Assembly (NCBI GenBank): GCA_036567965.1
Contig: DATCTN010000015.1
Span: 62,001 to 126,000 of the forward strand
Length of the DNA: 64,000 nucleotides
Direction: 5' to 3'
DNA from: Candidatus Kryptoniota bacterium
GTDB taxonomy: Bacteria > Bacteroidota > Ignavibacteria > Kryptoniales > JAKASW01
Made by a program: the position numbers and the translations under genes. The stretch's first letter is position 1; each line of letters opens with the position of its first letter. The notes beneath the pieces were generated by a model, which was not told the DNA's origin, searched no databases, and saw only the letters and a program-made list of their open reading frames with translations. Positions 1 to 8,679 of the stretch are shown piece by piece.

Positions 1-6
1 ATCGGT

Positions 7-3000
7 CTATTTCAGCAAAAGCATCTTGCGAATCGCGGAGTAGTTCCCCGCCCGGGCTACACATAAATAGAGACCGCTTGATAGGGCACCTCCTTCGAAC
101 TTTACCGTGTAAGTTCCAGGTGATTGCTCTTCGTTGACTAAAGTCTCAACCACCTGCCCAAGAATGTCAAATACTTTCACGCTGACAATTTCCTTTTCCG
201 GGACGGCGTAGGTTATGGTAGTTGAAGGATTGAACGGATTCGGGTAATTCTGCGACAAACTGAATTCAGCAGGTATACCTCCACCTCTCGTTTGCACACC
301 AGTAACCCTGGTTCCGATGGCAAACCAGACAGGAAAAGCCGCATCAATGGAGTGTGATTGTGCGGTTCCGGAGCCCGTGAGCTGGTCGGACAGGAGCGGC
401 ATCTTGTCTATTCCGTCATGCAAAGCCGACTGGTAATCGACCAATGTATGATACGCGATAGTATCGTCGTCCGATGAATATGTCGGAAACCCGAGAACAT
501 TCTGCGGGCCGGAAACTATCCCCGAATTGCCTGTGTTGAAATCCGCTGCCATTACATAATCATTGCTGGCTTTCTCATCCAAGTAATCAAAAGTAAATCT
601 ATTTGTCGATGTTTTGGCAAAAGCGGGGTTAGCAAGATCAATCCCGCTTTGCTGAGGAAATACGTTCACCATTTTTCCCGAAGTAACATCGAGCAAATCG
701 ATATTCCAGTACCGTAGTGTGTCCCCTTGAGCTCCTGGAACTTGGTTGTAGCAATCGAAGAGCAACAGATTCCCGGTCGGATCAAACGACATTTCATCCG
801 CGTATAGGGCCGTCTTCGCTGGCGGTCCGTCGTAGGACTGGGTAGCTATCTTGAAGTCCTGTGCTTGCTGGGTGTTGAAATTATAATAATAGATCGTCGT
901 GTCGATATATATCGACGTCAATGCGATGCTGCTCAATCCAGGACCGATTGCCACGCTTTCCCAGACGCTGCTGGTATCTAAGAATGCCTCCTGGGGATTC
1001 CCGGGATTTGTATAGAGAGCACGAAGCTTGTGATCCCCATCGACAAAGATCACCAGGCTTCCGTCATCGGAAACTGCAGGACGATTTGACACCGTAGTGG
1101 TACTAAGAGCGGAGTAGTCGGAATTCGATTGGATGACTGTTTTCGCCATGTAAAGAGTGTTGGGGTCCGATGGTGAAGTATTCGTCACAAGGAGCCAATT
1201 GGGGCCCATGACTTGTGTCGGTGGAGGAGTCGGTGTGGCAACGCTGTCCGTTACTCCGACTGAACTCCAAGCGTTTTTTACCGCGGTGACCTGGCTGCTC
1301 GACTGACCGTAAAGCTCTCCCGCTGCGTTCACGGTCGCGATCCGCGCATCGACGAACTGCGAAGAACGTGTCAGATAATTTGTCAGCGCTTTATACCAGA
1401 TATGCGAGGCCGCCGACCTGCCAATTGAGCTCGCGACAAGGTACAGGGCATGATTCGGTATACCGCTGTTCGTATGCACGCCGCCATTGTCCTCTGTTGT
1501 GGATACGAACTCGCTCATCGCTGCAGGCTGCCAGCTCGCACTGCCGGCGCTTCCACCGTTATGAGGATTCGAAAGGTCGCGCAAAGCACCGGTCGGGTAA
1601 TCGACAAGGTCCTTCATTACCTGCTCACCGATTTGCCAATTGGATGTATCGACCATGACGGCAAACGCGTCGGAAATCGACTCGTTCAATGCGCCCGACT
1701 GATCGACATATTCCAGATTTGCGGAGTGCTGGGTGACACCGTGCGTCATTTCGTGTGCGGCAACATCAAGTCCGCCCGCGAGCGGATTGAACACCTGACC
1801 GCCGTCACCGTATGCCATCAGCCCACCGTTCCAGAAAGCGTTTGCCATCGAGGCTCCGTTCGACGTTACGTGTACCACGGAGTAGATGGTCATCCCGCTG
1901 TCGTCGATCGAGTTTCTTCCGAATGTCGTCCGGTAATAATTGTACGTGATCGCCGCGTTGAACTGCGCGGACACGGTAGACGCATCAGTCCACGTGTTAT
2001 TTGTTGATGTCACATAGTAAAATTGAGACTGCGACGACAGATCGGTACTCCGGAGATCGAGAGCCATGATCGCGCCGATGGCGTTATCGGGTATCTGCGA
2101 ATGTGCCGCATCGTACATGGCCTGCGACGCATCAAGCAGATAGTACGTTGATCCGACCTGGTACACACTGAAGCTCCTCGTCACGCCGTTCAGATCAACA
2201 CCGCTTCCCTGTACCGGTCCGTCATGGTCCACATTGTCGTATGATCGCAGGATTTTTCCGTCGACTCCGTCGATAAAATAATACCAGTCGTGATCGATTC
2301 CGGTTCTCACCTCGACGAACAACGCGAGATGCGGGACGTGAAAGGCGTCGACCCAAATGACCTTCCGCGCCGAAGGGCCGCCGTACCTCATCATCTTTTT
2401 AAATTGTGACTGAACGTCAGTAGACATCCCTTTGCCTTTGAGATCTGCGGTCGTGGTTTGAATACCGTCGGACTCAGATAAATGATATTGCGCGCCTGAA
2501 AGTGAAGTCGGCGACGGGACATAAACGCCGTTAAAAGAAAATACCTGGCCTGAGGTGTTCAAATGGACATAAGCGTCTTTCGCCCATACTTCTGTTCCGT
2601 TGTATCTTTGCTGGAATCTGACGTGCGTAAAACCTTCCTTATCCTGGCTGCTGCTTGTAAATGTAAACTCGTCATCGGGATTCTGTATCTTCAAGAGCTC
2701 CGCGTTCCGACGAAGAAACTGACGTGCAATGTTGATCGCCGTCGCTTTATCCGGAATACTTGCGGGTGCCTTTGTATCGACGACGAATTCCATATACCTC
2801 GGTGTTCCAAGTTCGCGGTTCCATTTAATCTTCGTCGGTGCGTTTCCGCTTACCGCCTGAATCTTCAAGGGGAATTTCTGGAAAAGGTTTGAACCGACAG
2901 AAGCTGTTTTCAAACTGTGACCGGTAGAATTTGTTGACACGCTTAGCCTCGATGTAAACGCTGCCAAGTTCTGTCCAGCCCGGAGCGCGGAAATTGGTTG

Positions 3001-3132
3001 ACGCGACAAATTCGAGACTGACTTGCCGCCGCCAGAATTCCCCTTTTTGAGACCATGAAGCCGAGTTTCCGAGTGCGCGGACGCGCCGAATCCAACAATC
3101 ACTACGAACAGACCATAGAGTAATCCTCTCAT
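7..3132 (-). CDS. Secreted M4 (thermolysin-like) metallopeptidase with type IX sorting tail
   Basis: Zinc endopeptidase, predicted to be exported. The N-terminus is a hydrophobic signal peptide (GLFVVIVGFGASAHS), followed by an FTP/PepSY-type propeptide region (about residues 60-300). The M4 catalytic domain carries HEMTH near residue 458 and the downstream NESISDAF segment that supplies the third zinc ligand. A middle region (about 640-940) looks like a WD40/TolB-type propeller. The last ~85 residues form a type A sorting domain (NYPNPFNP, VKVFDILGQ, final RKMLLLK), the signal for type IX secretion in Bacteroidota. At 1041 aa it is much longer than classical thermolysins because of the extra domains. 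The ATG is preceded by a strong GGGAGG ribosome-binding site. It lies downstream, on the same strand, of a sensor kinase/NtrC-type pair, but a 294-bp gap separates them, so co-regulation is only a possibility. Confidence 0.95.
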   Translation of the reverse strand: MRGLLYGLFVVIVGFGASAHSETRLHGLKKGNSGGGKSVSNLSRQPISALRAGQNLAAFTSRLSVSTNSTGHSLKTASVGSNLFQKFPLKIQAVSGNAPTKIKWNRELGTPRYMEFVVDTKAPASIPDKATAINIARQFLRRNAELLKIQNPDDEFTFTSSSQDKEGFTHVRFQQRYNGTEVWAKDAYVHLNTSGQVFSFNGVYVPSPTSLSGAQYHLSESDGIQTTTADLKGKGMSTDVQSQFKKMMRYGGPSARKVIWVDAFHVPHLALFVEVRTGIDHDWYYFIDGVDGKILRSYDNVDHDGPVQGSGVDLNGVTRSFSVYQVGSTYYLLDASQAMYDAAHSQIPDNAIGAIMALDLRSTDLSSQSQFYYVTSTNNTWTDASTVSAQFNAAITYNYYRTTFGRNSIDDSGMTIYSVVHVTSNGASMANAFWNGGLMAYGDGGQVFNPLAGGLDVAAHEMTHGVTQHSANLEYVDQSGALNESISDAFAVMVDTSNWQIGEQVMKDLVDYPTGALRDLSNPHNGGSAGSASWQPAAMSEFVSTTEDNGGVHTNSGIPNHALYLVASSIGRSAASHIWYKALTNYLTRSSQFVDARIATVNAAGELYGQSSSQVTAVKNAWSSVGVTDSVATPTPPPTQVMGPNWLLVTNTSPSDPNTLYMAKTVIQSNSDYSALSTTTVSNRPAVSDDGSLVIFVDGDHKLRALYTNPGNPQEAFLDTSSVWESVAIGPGLSSIALTSIYIDTTIYYYNFNTQQAQDFKIATQSYDGPPAKTALYADEMSFDPTGNLLLFDCYNQVPGAQGDTLRYWNIDLLDVTSGKMVNVFPQQSGIDLANPAFAKTSTNRFTFDYLDEKASNDYVMAADFNTGNSGIVSGPQNVLGFPTYSSDDDTIAYHTLVDYQSALHDGIDKMPLLSDQLTGSGTAQSHSIDAAFPVWFAIGTRVTGVQTRGGGIPAEFSLSQNYPNPFNPSTTITYAVPEKEIVSVKVFDILGQVVETLVNEEQSPGTYTVKFEGGALSSGLYLCVARAGNYSAIRKMLLLK

Positions 3133-3426
3133 AACGCCTCCCTTGTTGCAAAATAGTTGATTTCACCAACACACGGAGAAAATAGCCCTCTATCTGTGCT
3201 CATGATAATCTACAACCCTGACAAGCTTCTGGCAAGTGGACCGGGTAACCTTTCCCCGTGATGTGACGAGTGGCAAGGAGAAGGGTGTCAGAAGCAAGCG
3301 GGTAAACAAAGGCCACCGGTTTCTGATCGGGTGTCTGGTGTCCAGAGAATCCTAAACCCCTTGGGGCCCTTGCCGGTGACAAACTCCGCACCCGTCAGGA
3401 TGGCATGGTTGCAGAAGGCGGTTGCT
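3133..3426. other. Gene-free spacer with inverted repeats, unassigned
   Basis: This 294-bp stretch between the response regulator and the M4 protease carries no convincing gene. It is rich in short complementary segments: GCTTCTG at 3225-3231 pairs with CAGAAGC at 3289-3295, CACCGG near 3314 can pair with CCGGTG near 3373, GGGTG near 3329 with CACCC near 3389, and CCCCTTGGGG at 3357-3366 is a palindrome. On the minus strand a stretch reads as about 40 codons before hitting stops, so a decayed gene or dispersed repeat is an alternative to a structured RNA. I recognise no known RNA family (no RNase P, SRP or tmRNA signatures). Confidence 0.35.
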
Positions 3427-4791
3427 CTAACCTTGAATCAGATTGTATTCTTTGATCTTTCTGTAAAGAGTTTTTCTGTCTATCCCCAGAATTTGCGCCG
3501 CCTTGGATTGATGCCAGTTGGTACGCTGAAGTATTTTGACGATGTAACGCTTCTCGACTTCGGAAAGAGGCATGTTGTCTGCGGCAAGGTCGTCTATGAG
3601 GTCGCTCGATTTCATCTGGAAGAGGTGGTCGGGCAAATCTTTGCAGTCGATCACATCTCCTCCTGAGAGCGCTATGCTTCTCTCGATCACATTTTCAAGT
3701 TCGCGGACATTTCCCGGCCATGTGTAGCGGAGCAGACACGCAGATGCCTCTCTCGTAATTTGAACGTTTTGTTTCCCGAACTGTTCGCCGTACTTCTTGA
3801 GAAAGTGTTCGGTCAGGATCGGAATGTCCTCGGTTCGCTCGTGCAGGTCAGGCACATGGATGGAGATCACGTTCAGTCTATAGAAAAGATCTTCTCTGAA
3901 CTGGTCATGCTTTATCAATTCTTTCAGATCCCGGTGAGTCGCCGCGATAACACGCACATCGACCTTTTTTACGTCATCGCTTCCGACAGGTCTGACCTCG
4001 CCTGTCTCAACAACTCTCAGCAGTTTCGACTGTGAGCCAAGCGGCATGTCGCCGATTTCATCCAGGAACAACGTGCCGCCGTTAGCAGTTTCAAACAATC
4101 CGCGTCGGGAGCTTATCGCGCCGGTGAAGGCGCCTTTCTCGTGACCGAAGAGCTCACTCTCCAGAAGTGATTCCGGAATCGCGCTGCAATTGACAGTCAC
4201 AAGCGGCATCGCTTTGCGATCGCTGTTATAATGAATCGCTTTCGCGATCAATTCTTTTCCCGTCCCGCTCCTTCCAGTTATGAGTATATTACTCCGTGCA
4301 TGCGAGATTCTCTGTATCAGTGCGAAAATATCCTGCATCGCCTTACTCTTACCGATGATGTTGGAGAATGAATACTTGCGTTCCACCTCCTGCCGAAGGA
4401 ATTCCACTTCCCGCTGGAGGCGGCGCTGCTGTGTAGCGCGTTCAAGGAGCGCGAGGATCTCGTCGATGTTGAACGGTTTACTGACATAGTCGTATGCGCC
4501 CGCTTTCATCGCGTTCACTGCGGAGTCGACGGAGCCGAATGCGGTTATCATCACGACCATCGTATCCTTCTGAAGATCCCTGACGCGTTTCAGCAAATCC
4601 ATGCCCGAGGCCTTGGGCATTTGAATATCGGTAATTACTATATCGTAGTTCTTATCCTCGACAAGAGACATCGCTTTCAAGCTGTCTGAAGTCGTCTCGA
4701 CGGTGTATCCTGCTCGCCTGAGGAACTTCTCGAGCATCGAAAGCATGTTTACATCATCGTCGACCGCAAGGATTGAAATATCTGCTCTCAT
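3427..4791 (-). CDS. NtrC-family sigma-54 response regulator
   Basis: Two-component regulator that activates sigma-54 RNA polymerase. It has the standard three-part build. The receiver domain (1-120) carries acidic residues DDD at 11-13, phospho-acceptor D55 in VITDIQMP and K105 in VSKPF. The AAA+ domain (about 145-380) has Walker A GRSGTGKE at 173-180 and the sigma-54 contact loop GAFTGA at 220-225. A Fis-type helix-turn-helix (AAQILGIDRKTLYRKI) sits at the C-terminus. The length, 454 aa, is normal. It starts two bases after the upstream kinase ends, so the two are almost certainly co-translated as a cognate pair. Its targets are not visible; I found no clear GG-N10-GC sigma-54 promoter in the adjacent gaps. 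Confidence 0.96.
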   Translation of the reverse strand: MRADISILAVDDDVNMLSMLEKFLRRAGYTVETTSDSLKAMSLVEDKNYDIVITDIQMPKASGMDLLKRVRDLQKDTMVVMITAFGSVDSAVNAMKAGAYDYVSKPFNIDEILALLERATQQRRLQREVEFLRQEVERKYSFSNIIGKSKAMQDIFALIQRISHARSNILITGRSGTGKELIAKAIHYNSDRKAMPLVTVNCSAIPESLLESELFGHEKGAFTGAISSRRGLFETANGGTLFLDEIGDMPLGSQSKLLRVVETGEVRPVGSDDVKKVDVRVIAATHRDLKELIKHDQFREDLFYRLNVISIHVPDLHERTEDIPILTEHFLKKYGEQFGKQNVQITREASACLLRYTWPGNVRELENVIERSIALSGGDVIDCKDLPDHLFQMKSSDLIDDLAADNMPLSEVEKRYIVKILQRTNWHQSKAAQILGIDRKTLYRKIKEYNLIQG

Positions 4792-4793
4792 GT

Positions 4794-6809
4794 TTATGCC
4801 GGATTAGTGTATACTGGAAAAGTCAATTTGAATATCGTCCCTTTATCAACCTCACTTTCAACCGAGATTGTTCCCTTGTGGTCCTGGACGATTCTCTGTG
4901 CTATCGCCAGACCCAACCCGGTCCCCTTGCCAACTTCTTTGGTGGTGAAGAAAGGGTTGAATATCTTTTGAAGGTTTTCGGCAGGAATGCCGCACCCGGT
5001 ATCCGCAATCGAAACCTCAATGGTATTATCTTCCCGTCGGACGTTCCCGCGGGTCGAAATCGTCAGGATGCCGCCCCTTTCCATAGAGTGGATCGAATTC
5101 ACGATCAAATTTACAAAAACTTCCTGAAGTTGAGCTGCGTCCCCAAATACAAAAGGAAGCGTGTCGTCGAGCACGAGGCGAAGCTCGATAGACGACTTGT
5201 CGAGCTGGTTCTTCAGAAGCTGGAGCACATTTTGAATTTCTTCATTAATGCTGACTGGTTTTGCCCGCATTCTTTTCGGACGGGCGAAATCCAGAAGTTG
5301 TTGTATCAGTTTTGCGATCCTGTTTGTTTCGCCGACAATCATCCTCAGCTCGTCGTAGTCCCGTTCGCCGGATTTCATGTCCATCATCAGAAATTCGGCG
5401 TTCCCCAGGATTATGTTTAACGGGGTGCCGATTTCATGGGCGATCCCCGCGGAAATCTGACCGATGAAAGAAAGCTTCTCTGTTTGACGAAGCTCCAGCT
5501 CGTACTGCTTCAACTGGGTGACATCGCGCATGATCAGGGCGGTGCCTATGATAGTAAGCTGCTCATCCTTCAAGACGCTCCCCGTCAGGCTGATGGTTAC
5601 CCGCTGGCAAGTTTTCGTTTCGCACTCGAGCTCGAAATTTCTGACAATTCCCTCTTTCCTTATGCGCTGTAGAATCAACTCATCGTCACCTAGGAGCCTC
5701 TTCTCCTGCGGGAGGAGAATCGAGAAAGGCTGCTCTACTACTTCCCCCGATTGAAATCCGAATAGTTGTGCCGCGCCCTTATTCCACGAAACGATCATCC
5801 CCTGTATATCGAGGCCGACTATCGCGTCTGCGGAATTGTCCGTAAGCACAGAGATGTAATGCCCCTTCGAAGTCACCTCTTCTTCCAGGAGAAATCTTTT
5901 CAGGCCGTGGCCGAGCTGGTCCGCCATAGCGAGGAGAATGCTCAATCCTTCGTCCTGAAATTCGGCGACAGTACTTTCTCTCAATGGAACTGCGTGGTAT
6001 GAAAGGAGGAGGAGACCTATCAGGGAATCACCCGCGCACACGGGGAGAAGGAGAACGACCCTCCGGTTACCGAATACCTCTTGCATCACCGCATATCCCC
6101 GTCGTGCGCTGGACTCGTTCCCGAACTGGCTGGCCAACGCGTCCAGGAAAGTCCCGGTTGCAGAAGGGACCCGCTCCGGAATCGCGGACCGAAAATTCAG
6201 CTTTTTCGTAATTTGATCGAATGCGAAATACTCGACCGCATTCGATCTGGATTCTTCCGAAATTATTCCGATCGCGGCGCTGAGAGCTCCGTCGTATGTA
6301 CTGGCAGATCCGATCGCATTTGTAAATCGAAGCAGAGTTTCGCGTTGGCGCTCGATTACCTCGCGTCTTGACGCGCTCACCTCACTCTGATAGTTCTGGT
6401 ACGCATTGGCATATCTGTAAATTATCTCGTGGAAACATGCGTCGACCCGCCTTGAATACTCGAATATGTCGTCCTGACTTTTCATCTTCTCGCGAACAAC
6501 GGATATTATCGCGTCTTCACCGAGAAGAAATGTCTCGTGGACTGAAGACAATGTGAGGAGACCGTTGTAAGGCGGTTTGACAATTCGCTCTGTGAATTTA
6601 ATGAGCCGCGAGGGGTCGTTAACCTCGAGCAGGTCGGTTATACAATGAAGTAATTCGACAACCTGGCTCCTGTAGAACGGGATCTGATTGCTTCCGAAAT
6701 ATTTCGGGATGGAATTGATTGAAGCCAGCCATCTCTCGGCGATCAGCTCAAAATTTCCGCCGACAATACCGATCAGCTCATCGCTTCTCAGACTTGCGGT
6801 ACCGGTCAA
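4794..6809 (-). CDS. Cytoplasmic sensor histidine kinase (RsbRD-like/GAF/PAS/HisKA/HATPase)
   Basis: Sensor kinase for the adjacent NtrC-type regulator. No membrane segment or signal peptide is visible, so it probably senses a cytoplasmic signal. Order of domains: an all-helical N-terminal region (about 1-150) resembling the RsbRD/RsbR N-terminal sensor fold, a GAF-like region (about 165-310), a PAS domain (about 320-435; NSADAIVGLDIQG, then NKGAAQLFGF), a HisKA dimerisation domain with the phospho-accepting histidine in AGIAHEIGTPLN near residue 456, and a HATPase_c domain with N-box NLIVNSIHSM, G1 ADTGCGIP, and G2 GKGTGLGL. It starts with TTG immediately after the menG stop (TGA-A-TTG), pointing to translational coupling. 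The N-terminal domain assignment is by resemblance only. Confidence 0.93.
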   Translation of the reverse strand: MTGTASLRSDELIGIVGGNFELIAERWLASINSIPKYFGSNQIPFYRSQVVELLHCITDLLEVNDPSRLIKFTERIVKPPYNGLLTLSSVHETFLLGEDAIISVVREKMKSQDDIFEYSRRVDACFHEIIYRYANAYQNYQSEVSASRREVIERQRETLLRFTNAIGSASTYDGALSAAIGIISEESRSNAVEYFAFDQITKKLNFRSAIPERVPSATGTFLDALASQFGNESSARRGYAVMQEVFGNRRVVLLLPVCAGDSLIGLLLLSYHAVPLRESTVAEFQDEGLSILLAMADQLGHGLKRFLLEEEVTSKGHYISVLTDNSADAIVGLDIQGMIVSWNKGAAQLFGFQSGEVVEQPFSILLPQEKRLLGDDELILQRIRKEGIVRNFELECETKTCQRVTISLTGSVLKDEQLTIIGTALIMRDVTQLKQYELELRQTEKLSFIGQISAGIAHEIGTPLNIILGNAEFLMMDMKSGERDYDELRMIVGETNRIAKLIQQLLDFARPKRMRAKPVSINEEIQNVLQLLKNQLDKSSIELRLVLDDTLPFVFGDAAQLQEVFVNLIVNSIHSMERGGILTISTRGNVRREDNTIEVSIADTGCGIPAENLQKIFNPFFTTKEVGKGTGLGLAIAQRIVQDHKGTISVESEVDKGTIFKLTFPVYTNPA

Positions 6810-6810
6810 T

Positions 6811-7533
6811 TCACTTTTCTCCGTAATAAATTGTCGCGATGCCGAAAGTCAGCGATGTGGAGGAAATGTTTCTGAAATTGGCTTTCCTCAGTATTTCTTC
6901 AAAATCGCCGCCATCAGGAAATCCAGAAACAGAGCCCGGCAAGTATCGGTACGCTCCCGGATCTTTCGAGACCAATTTGCCGATGATGGGAAGTACCCGT
7001 GTGAAATAGAAAAGGTACGCCTCACGGATGCCTAATGATTTAGGCGTTGAGAATTCGAGGATTACGATTCTTCCACCTGTCTTCAGGACCCGGCGCATTT
7101 CAGAAAGTCCTCTCTCGAGATTTCCGAAATTCCTGACACCGAACGCAACCGCCGTTACATCGAAAGTGGATTCGGGGAACGGAAGAAGCTCGGCATCCGC
7201 CTGAATCAATTCGACACTACCGTCGAGACCGAGATTCTTCTTTTTCATTTCGAAATTTCTCAACATGGCTTCAGCAAAATCCACCGACACGATCCGCGCA
7301 GGCTTCTTGTTCGCGGCTTGAATAGATATATCGCCCGTACCGCACGCCACGTCGAGGAACCATTCGCCGTTCTTGAGTTGTGAAAGTCGCAAAGCTTGTC
7401 TACGCCAGTAAATGTCGATGCCCACGCTGAGGAAATGGTTGAGGAAATCGTACCGCTTGGAGATCGCGTTGAACATCCGCCTGACATACCGACTCTTCTG
7501 GTCCGGCGAACCGAAAGACTCAGTGGGCGGCAT
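6811..7533 (-). CDS. ubiE: Demethylmenaquinone methyltransferase
   Basis: SAM-dependent C-methyltransferase catalysing the last step of menaquinone synthesis (and ubiquinone in organisms that make it). The N-terminal FNAISKRYDFLNHFLSVGID is the family hallmark, followed by the SAM-binding motif I LDVACGTGDI, the VAFGVRNF segment, and the final FGIATIYYGEK. 240 aa is standard. In this lineage menaquinone is the expected quinone, so menG is an equally valid name. It overlaps the end of the upstream TPR gene by 14 bases and is followed within one base by the sensor kinase, so respiration-related quinone synthesis and the two-component system appear to share a transcript. Confidence 0.96.
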   Translation of the reverse strand: MPPTESFGSPDQKSRYVRRMFNAISKRYDFLNHFLSVGIDIYWRRQALRLSQLKNGEWFLDVACGTGDISIQAANKKPARIVSVDFAEAMLRNFEMKKKNLGLDGSVELIQADAELLPFPESTFDVTAVAFGVRNFGNLERGLSEMRRVLKTGGRIVILEFSTPKSLGIREAYLFYFTRVLPIIGKLVSKDPGAYRYLPGSVSGFPDGGDFEEILRKANFRNISSTSLTFGIATIYYGEK

Positions 7534-8530
7534 CGGTTTTCGATTTCAGGGCGGCAATTCGCTCCTTGTAGAAGTCCGCTTTTTCGGGTTTCTTAGTGAT
7601 TAGTATGGTGTAAGCTTCAATTGCCGTCTTTGTCTGCCCCTGTTGTTCAAAAATCAATGCGAGAGTGTCGGTGACAATTTCCGGCGAAAGTTCAATCCCT
7701 GAACTTTCGTCCCTTGGTCCTGCTTCGTCGACGGGACTTTTGTCCGACCGGATCGGTCCGGCGGCAACGAGCTCCCTTGCGAGCGTGTCGAGATCGAAAT
7801 CACCTTCTCCCGGACCGGGCTCAGGTTTCTCCGGCTCTACTACCGCTTTGGGGACCTCTTCGGCGCCGGGCTGAGCGTCCGACTCTCTTGACACCTTATC
7901 GATGATGGACTTCGCGATGCTCGATCCGGTTCGGTTTTTTAAGGGCTCCGATTTTGGCCGGCGCGGTTGGGGCAATTGAACGCCGAGCTTGCTTAACGAG
8001 TCGGTAAACCGCTTTTGCACTTTCGAAAGATCGTCGCCTACAATAGTATCGAGACCGGGAATCAGGAAATCATTCTCGTTTTTCCTGAGCGCATTTCTTT
8101 TCAGCGTTTCCCCGACTTTCTTCATGATGTCGGGGTCAGCTGACGTTCTCCGGAACTGAACGGCAAGTTTCTTTCCAATTAGATCGGCCTGTGCACGTGA
8201 TTCGAAATCCGACGAGACCCACTCCACTATTTTCGAACCAGGGTGAAGGTCCGCCGCCTTGAGGAGTTCCCTGTGCGCGTCGGTGAAGAGGCCGGCTTTC
8301 ATCATTGCCATCGCAAGAACCACATGTCCCGTAGAATACGCCGGGTGTGCGATCACGCCGCGCTGCGCTACCGACAGCGCTTCGCCGACCCTGTCGATCT
8401 CGACGTAAAAATAGGCAAGCATAGCGAAAAGTGAAGATGAAGGGTTTGCCTTAAGTCTATCTTCAAGATATTGAAGAAGCGCGATGTCCTTCCCGCCATA
8501 TTTGAACGTTACGTTTGCCACCTGCTCCAA
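7520..8530 (-). CDS. TPR-repeat protein, function unknown
   Basis: A 336-aa soluble protein with tetratricopeptide-type helical repeats in the first ~130 residues (LEDRLKANPSSSLFAMLAYF, then SVAQRGVIAHPAYSTGHVVL, then HRELLKAADLHPGSK) and one more near the C-terminus (ALIFEQQGQTKTAIEAYTIL). The middle (about 180-270) is low-complexity, rich in Pro, Glu and Lys, and likely disordered. There is no signal peptide. It probably acts as a scaffold; no enzymatic motif is visible. The start is a TTG preceded by AAGGA at good spacing. It overlaps ubiE/menG and sits downstream of the membrane glycosyltransferase, separated from it by about 150 bases. Confidence 0.8.
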   Translation of the reverse strand: MEQVANVTFKYGGKDIALLQYLEDRLKANPSSSLFAMLAYFYVEIDRVGEALSVAQRGVIAHPAYSTGHVVLAMAMMKAGLFTDAHRELLKAADLHPGSKIVEWVSSDFESRAQADLIGKKLAVQFRRTSADPDIMKKVGETLKRNALRKNENDFLIPGLDTIVGDDLSKVQKRFTDSLSKLGVQLPQPRRPKSEPLKNRTGSSIAKSIIDKVSRESDAQPGAEEVPKAVVEPEKPEPGPGEGDFDLDTLARELVAAGPIRSDKSPVDEAGPRDESSGIELSPEIVTDTLALIFEQQGQTKTAIEAYTILITKKPEKADFYKERIAALKSKTDAAH

Positions 8531-8679
8531 TGAATCCTTTTTCCGTTTACCGAACGAAACTCAAGAAGGATGCGCTCACGACAAAGCAATTGCGCGCCAT
8601 TCGATTGCGCCGGGCTCAGCAAGTGGCCGCAATAAATCTAATACCTGGTGGTCGACGAAGTTGCGAGCATGAACGCTCT

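Noticed and set aside
1450-2007. 185-codon open frame antisense to the M4 protease
   Set aside because: It is a shadow of a long, well-supported gene with clear catalytic motifs on the other strand.
3300-3420. Short minus-strand stretch containing a CxxCH-like heme motif in one frame
   Set aside because: It is isolated, has no ribosome-binding site or signal peptide and is soon interrupted by a stop codon; chance occurrence is likely.
3385-3420. Possible sigma-54 promoter (TGGCATGGTTGC)
   Set aside because: The spacing between GG and GC is 7 bases, whereas sigma-54 promoters need 10.
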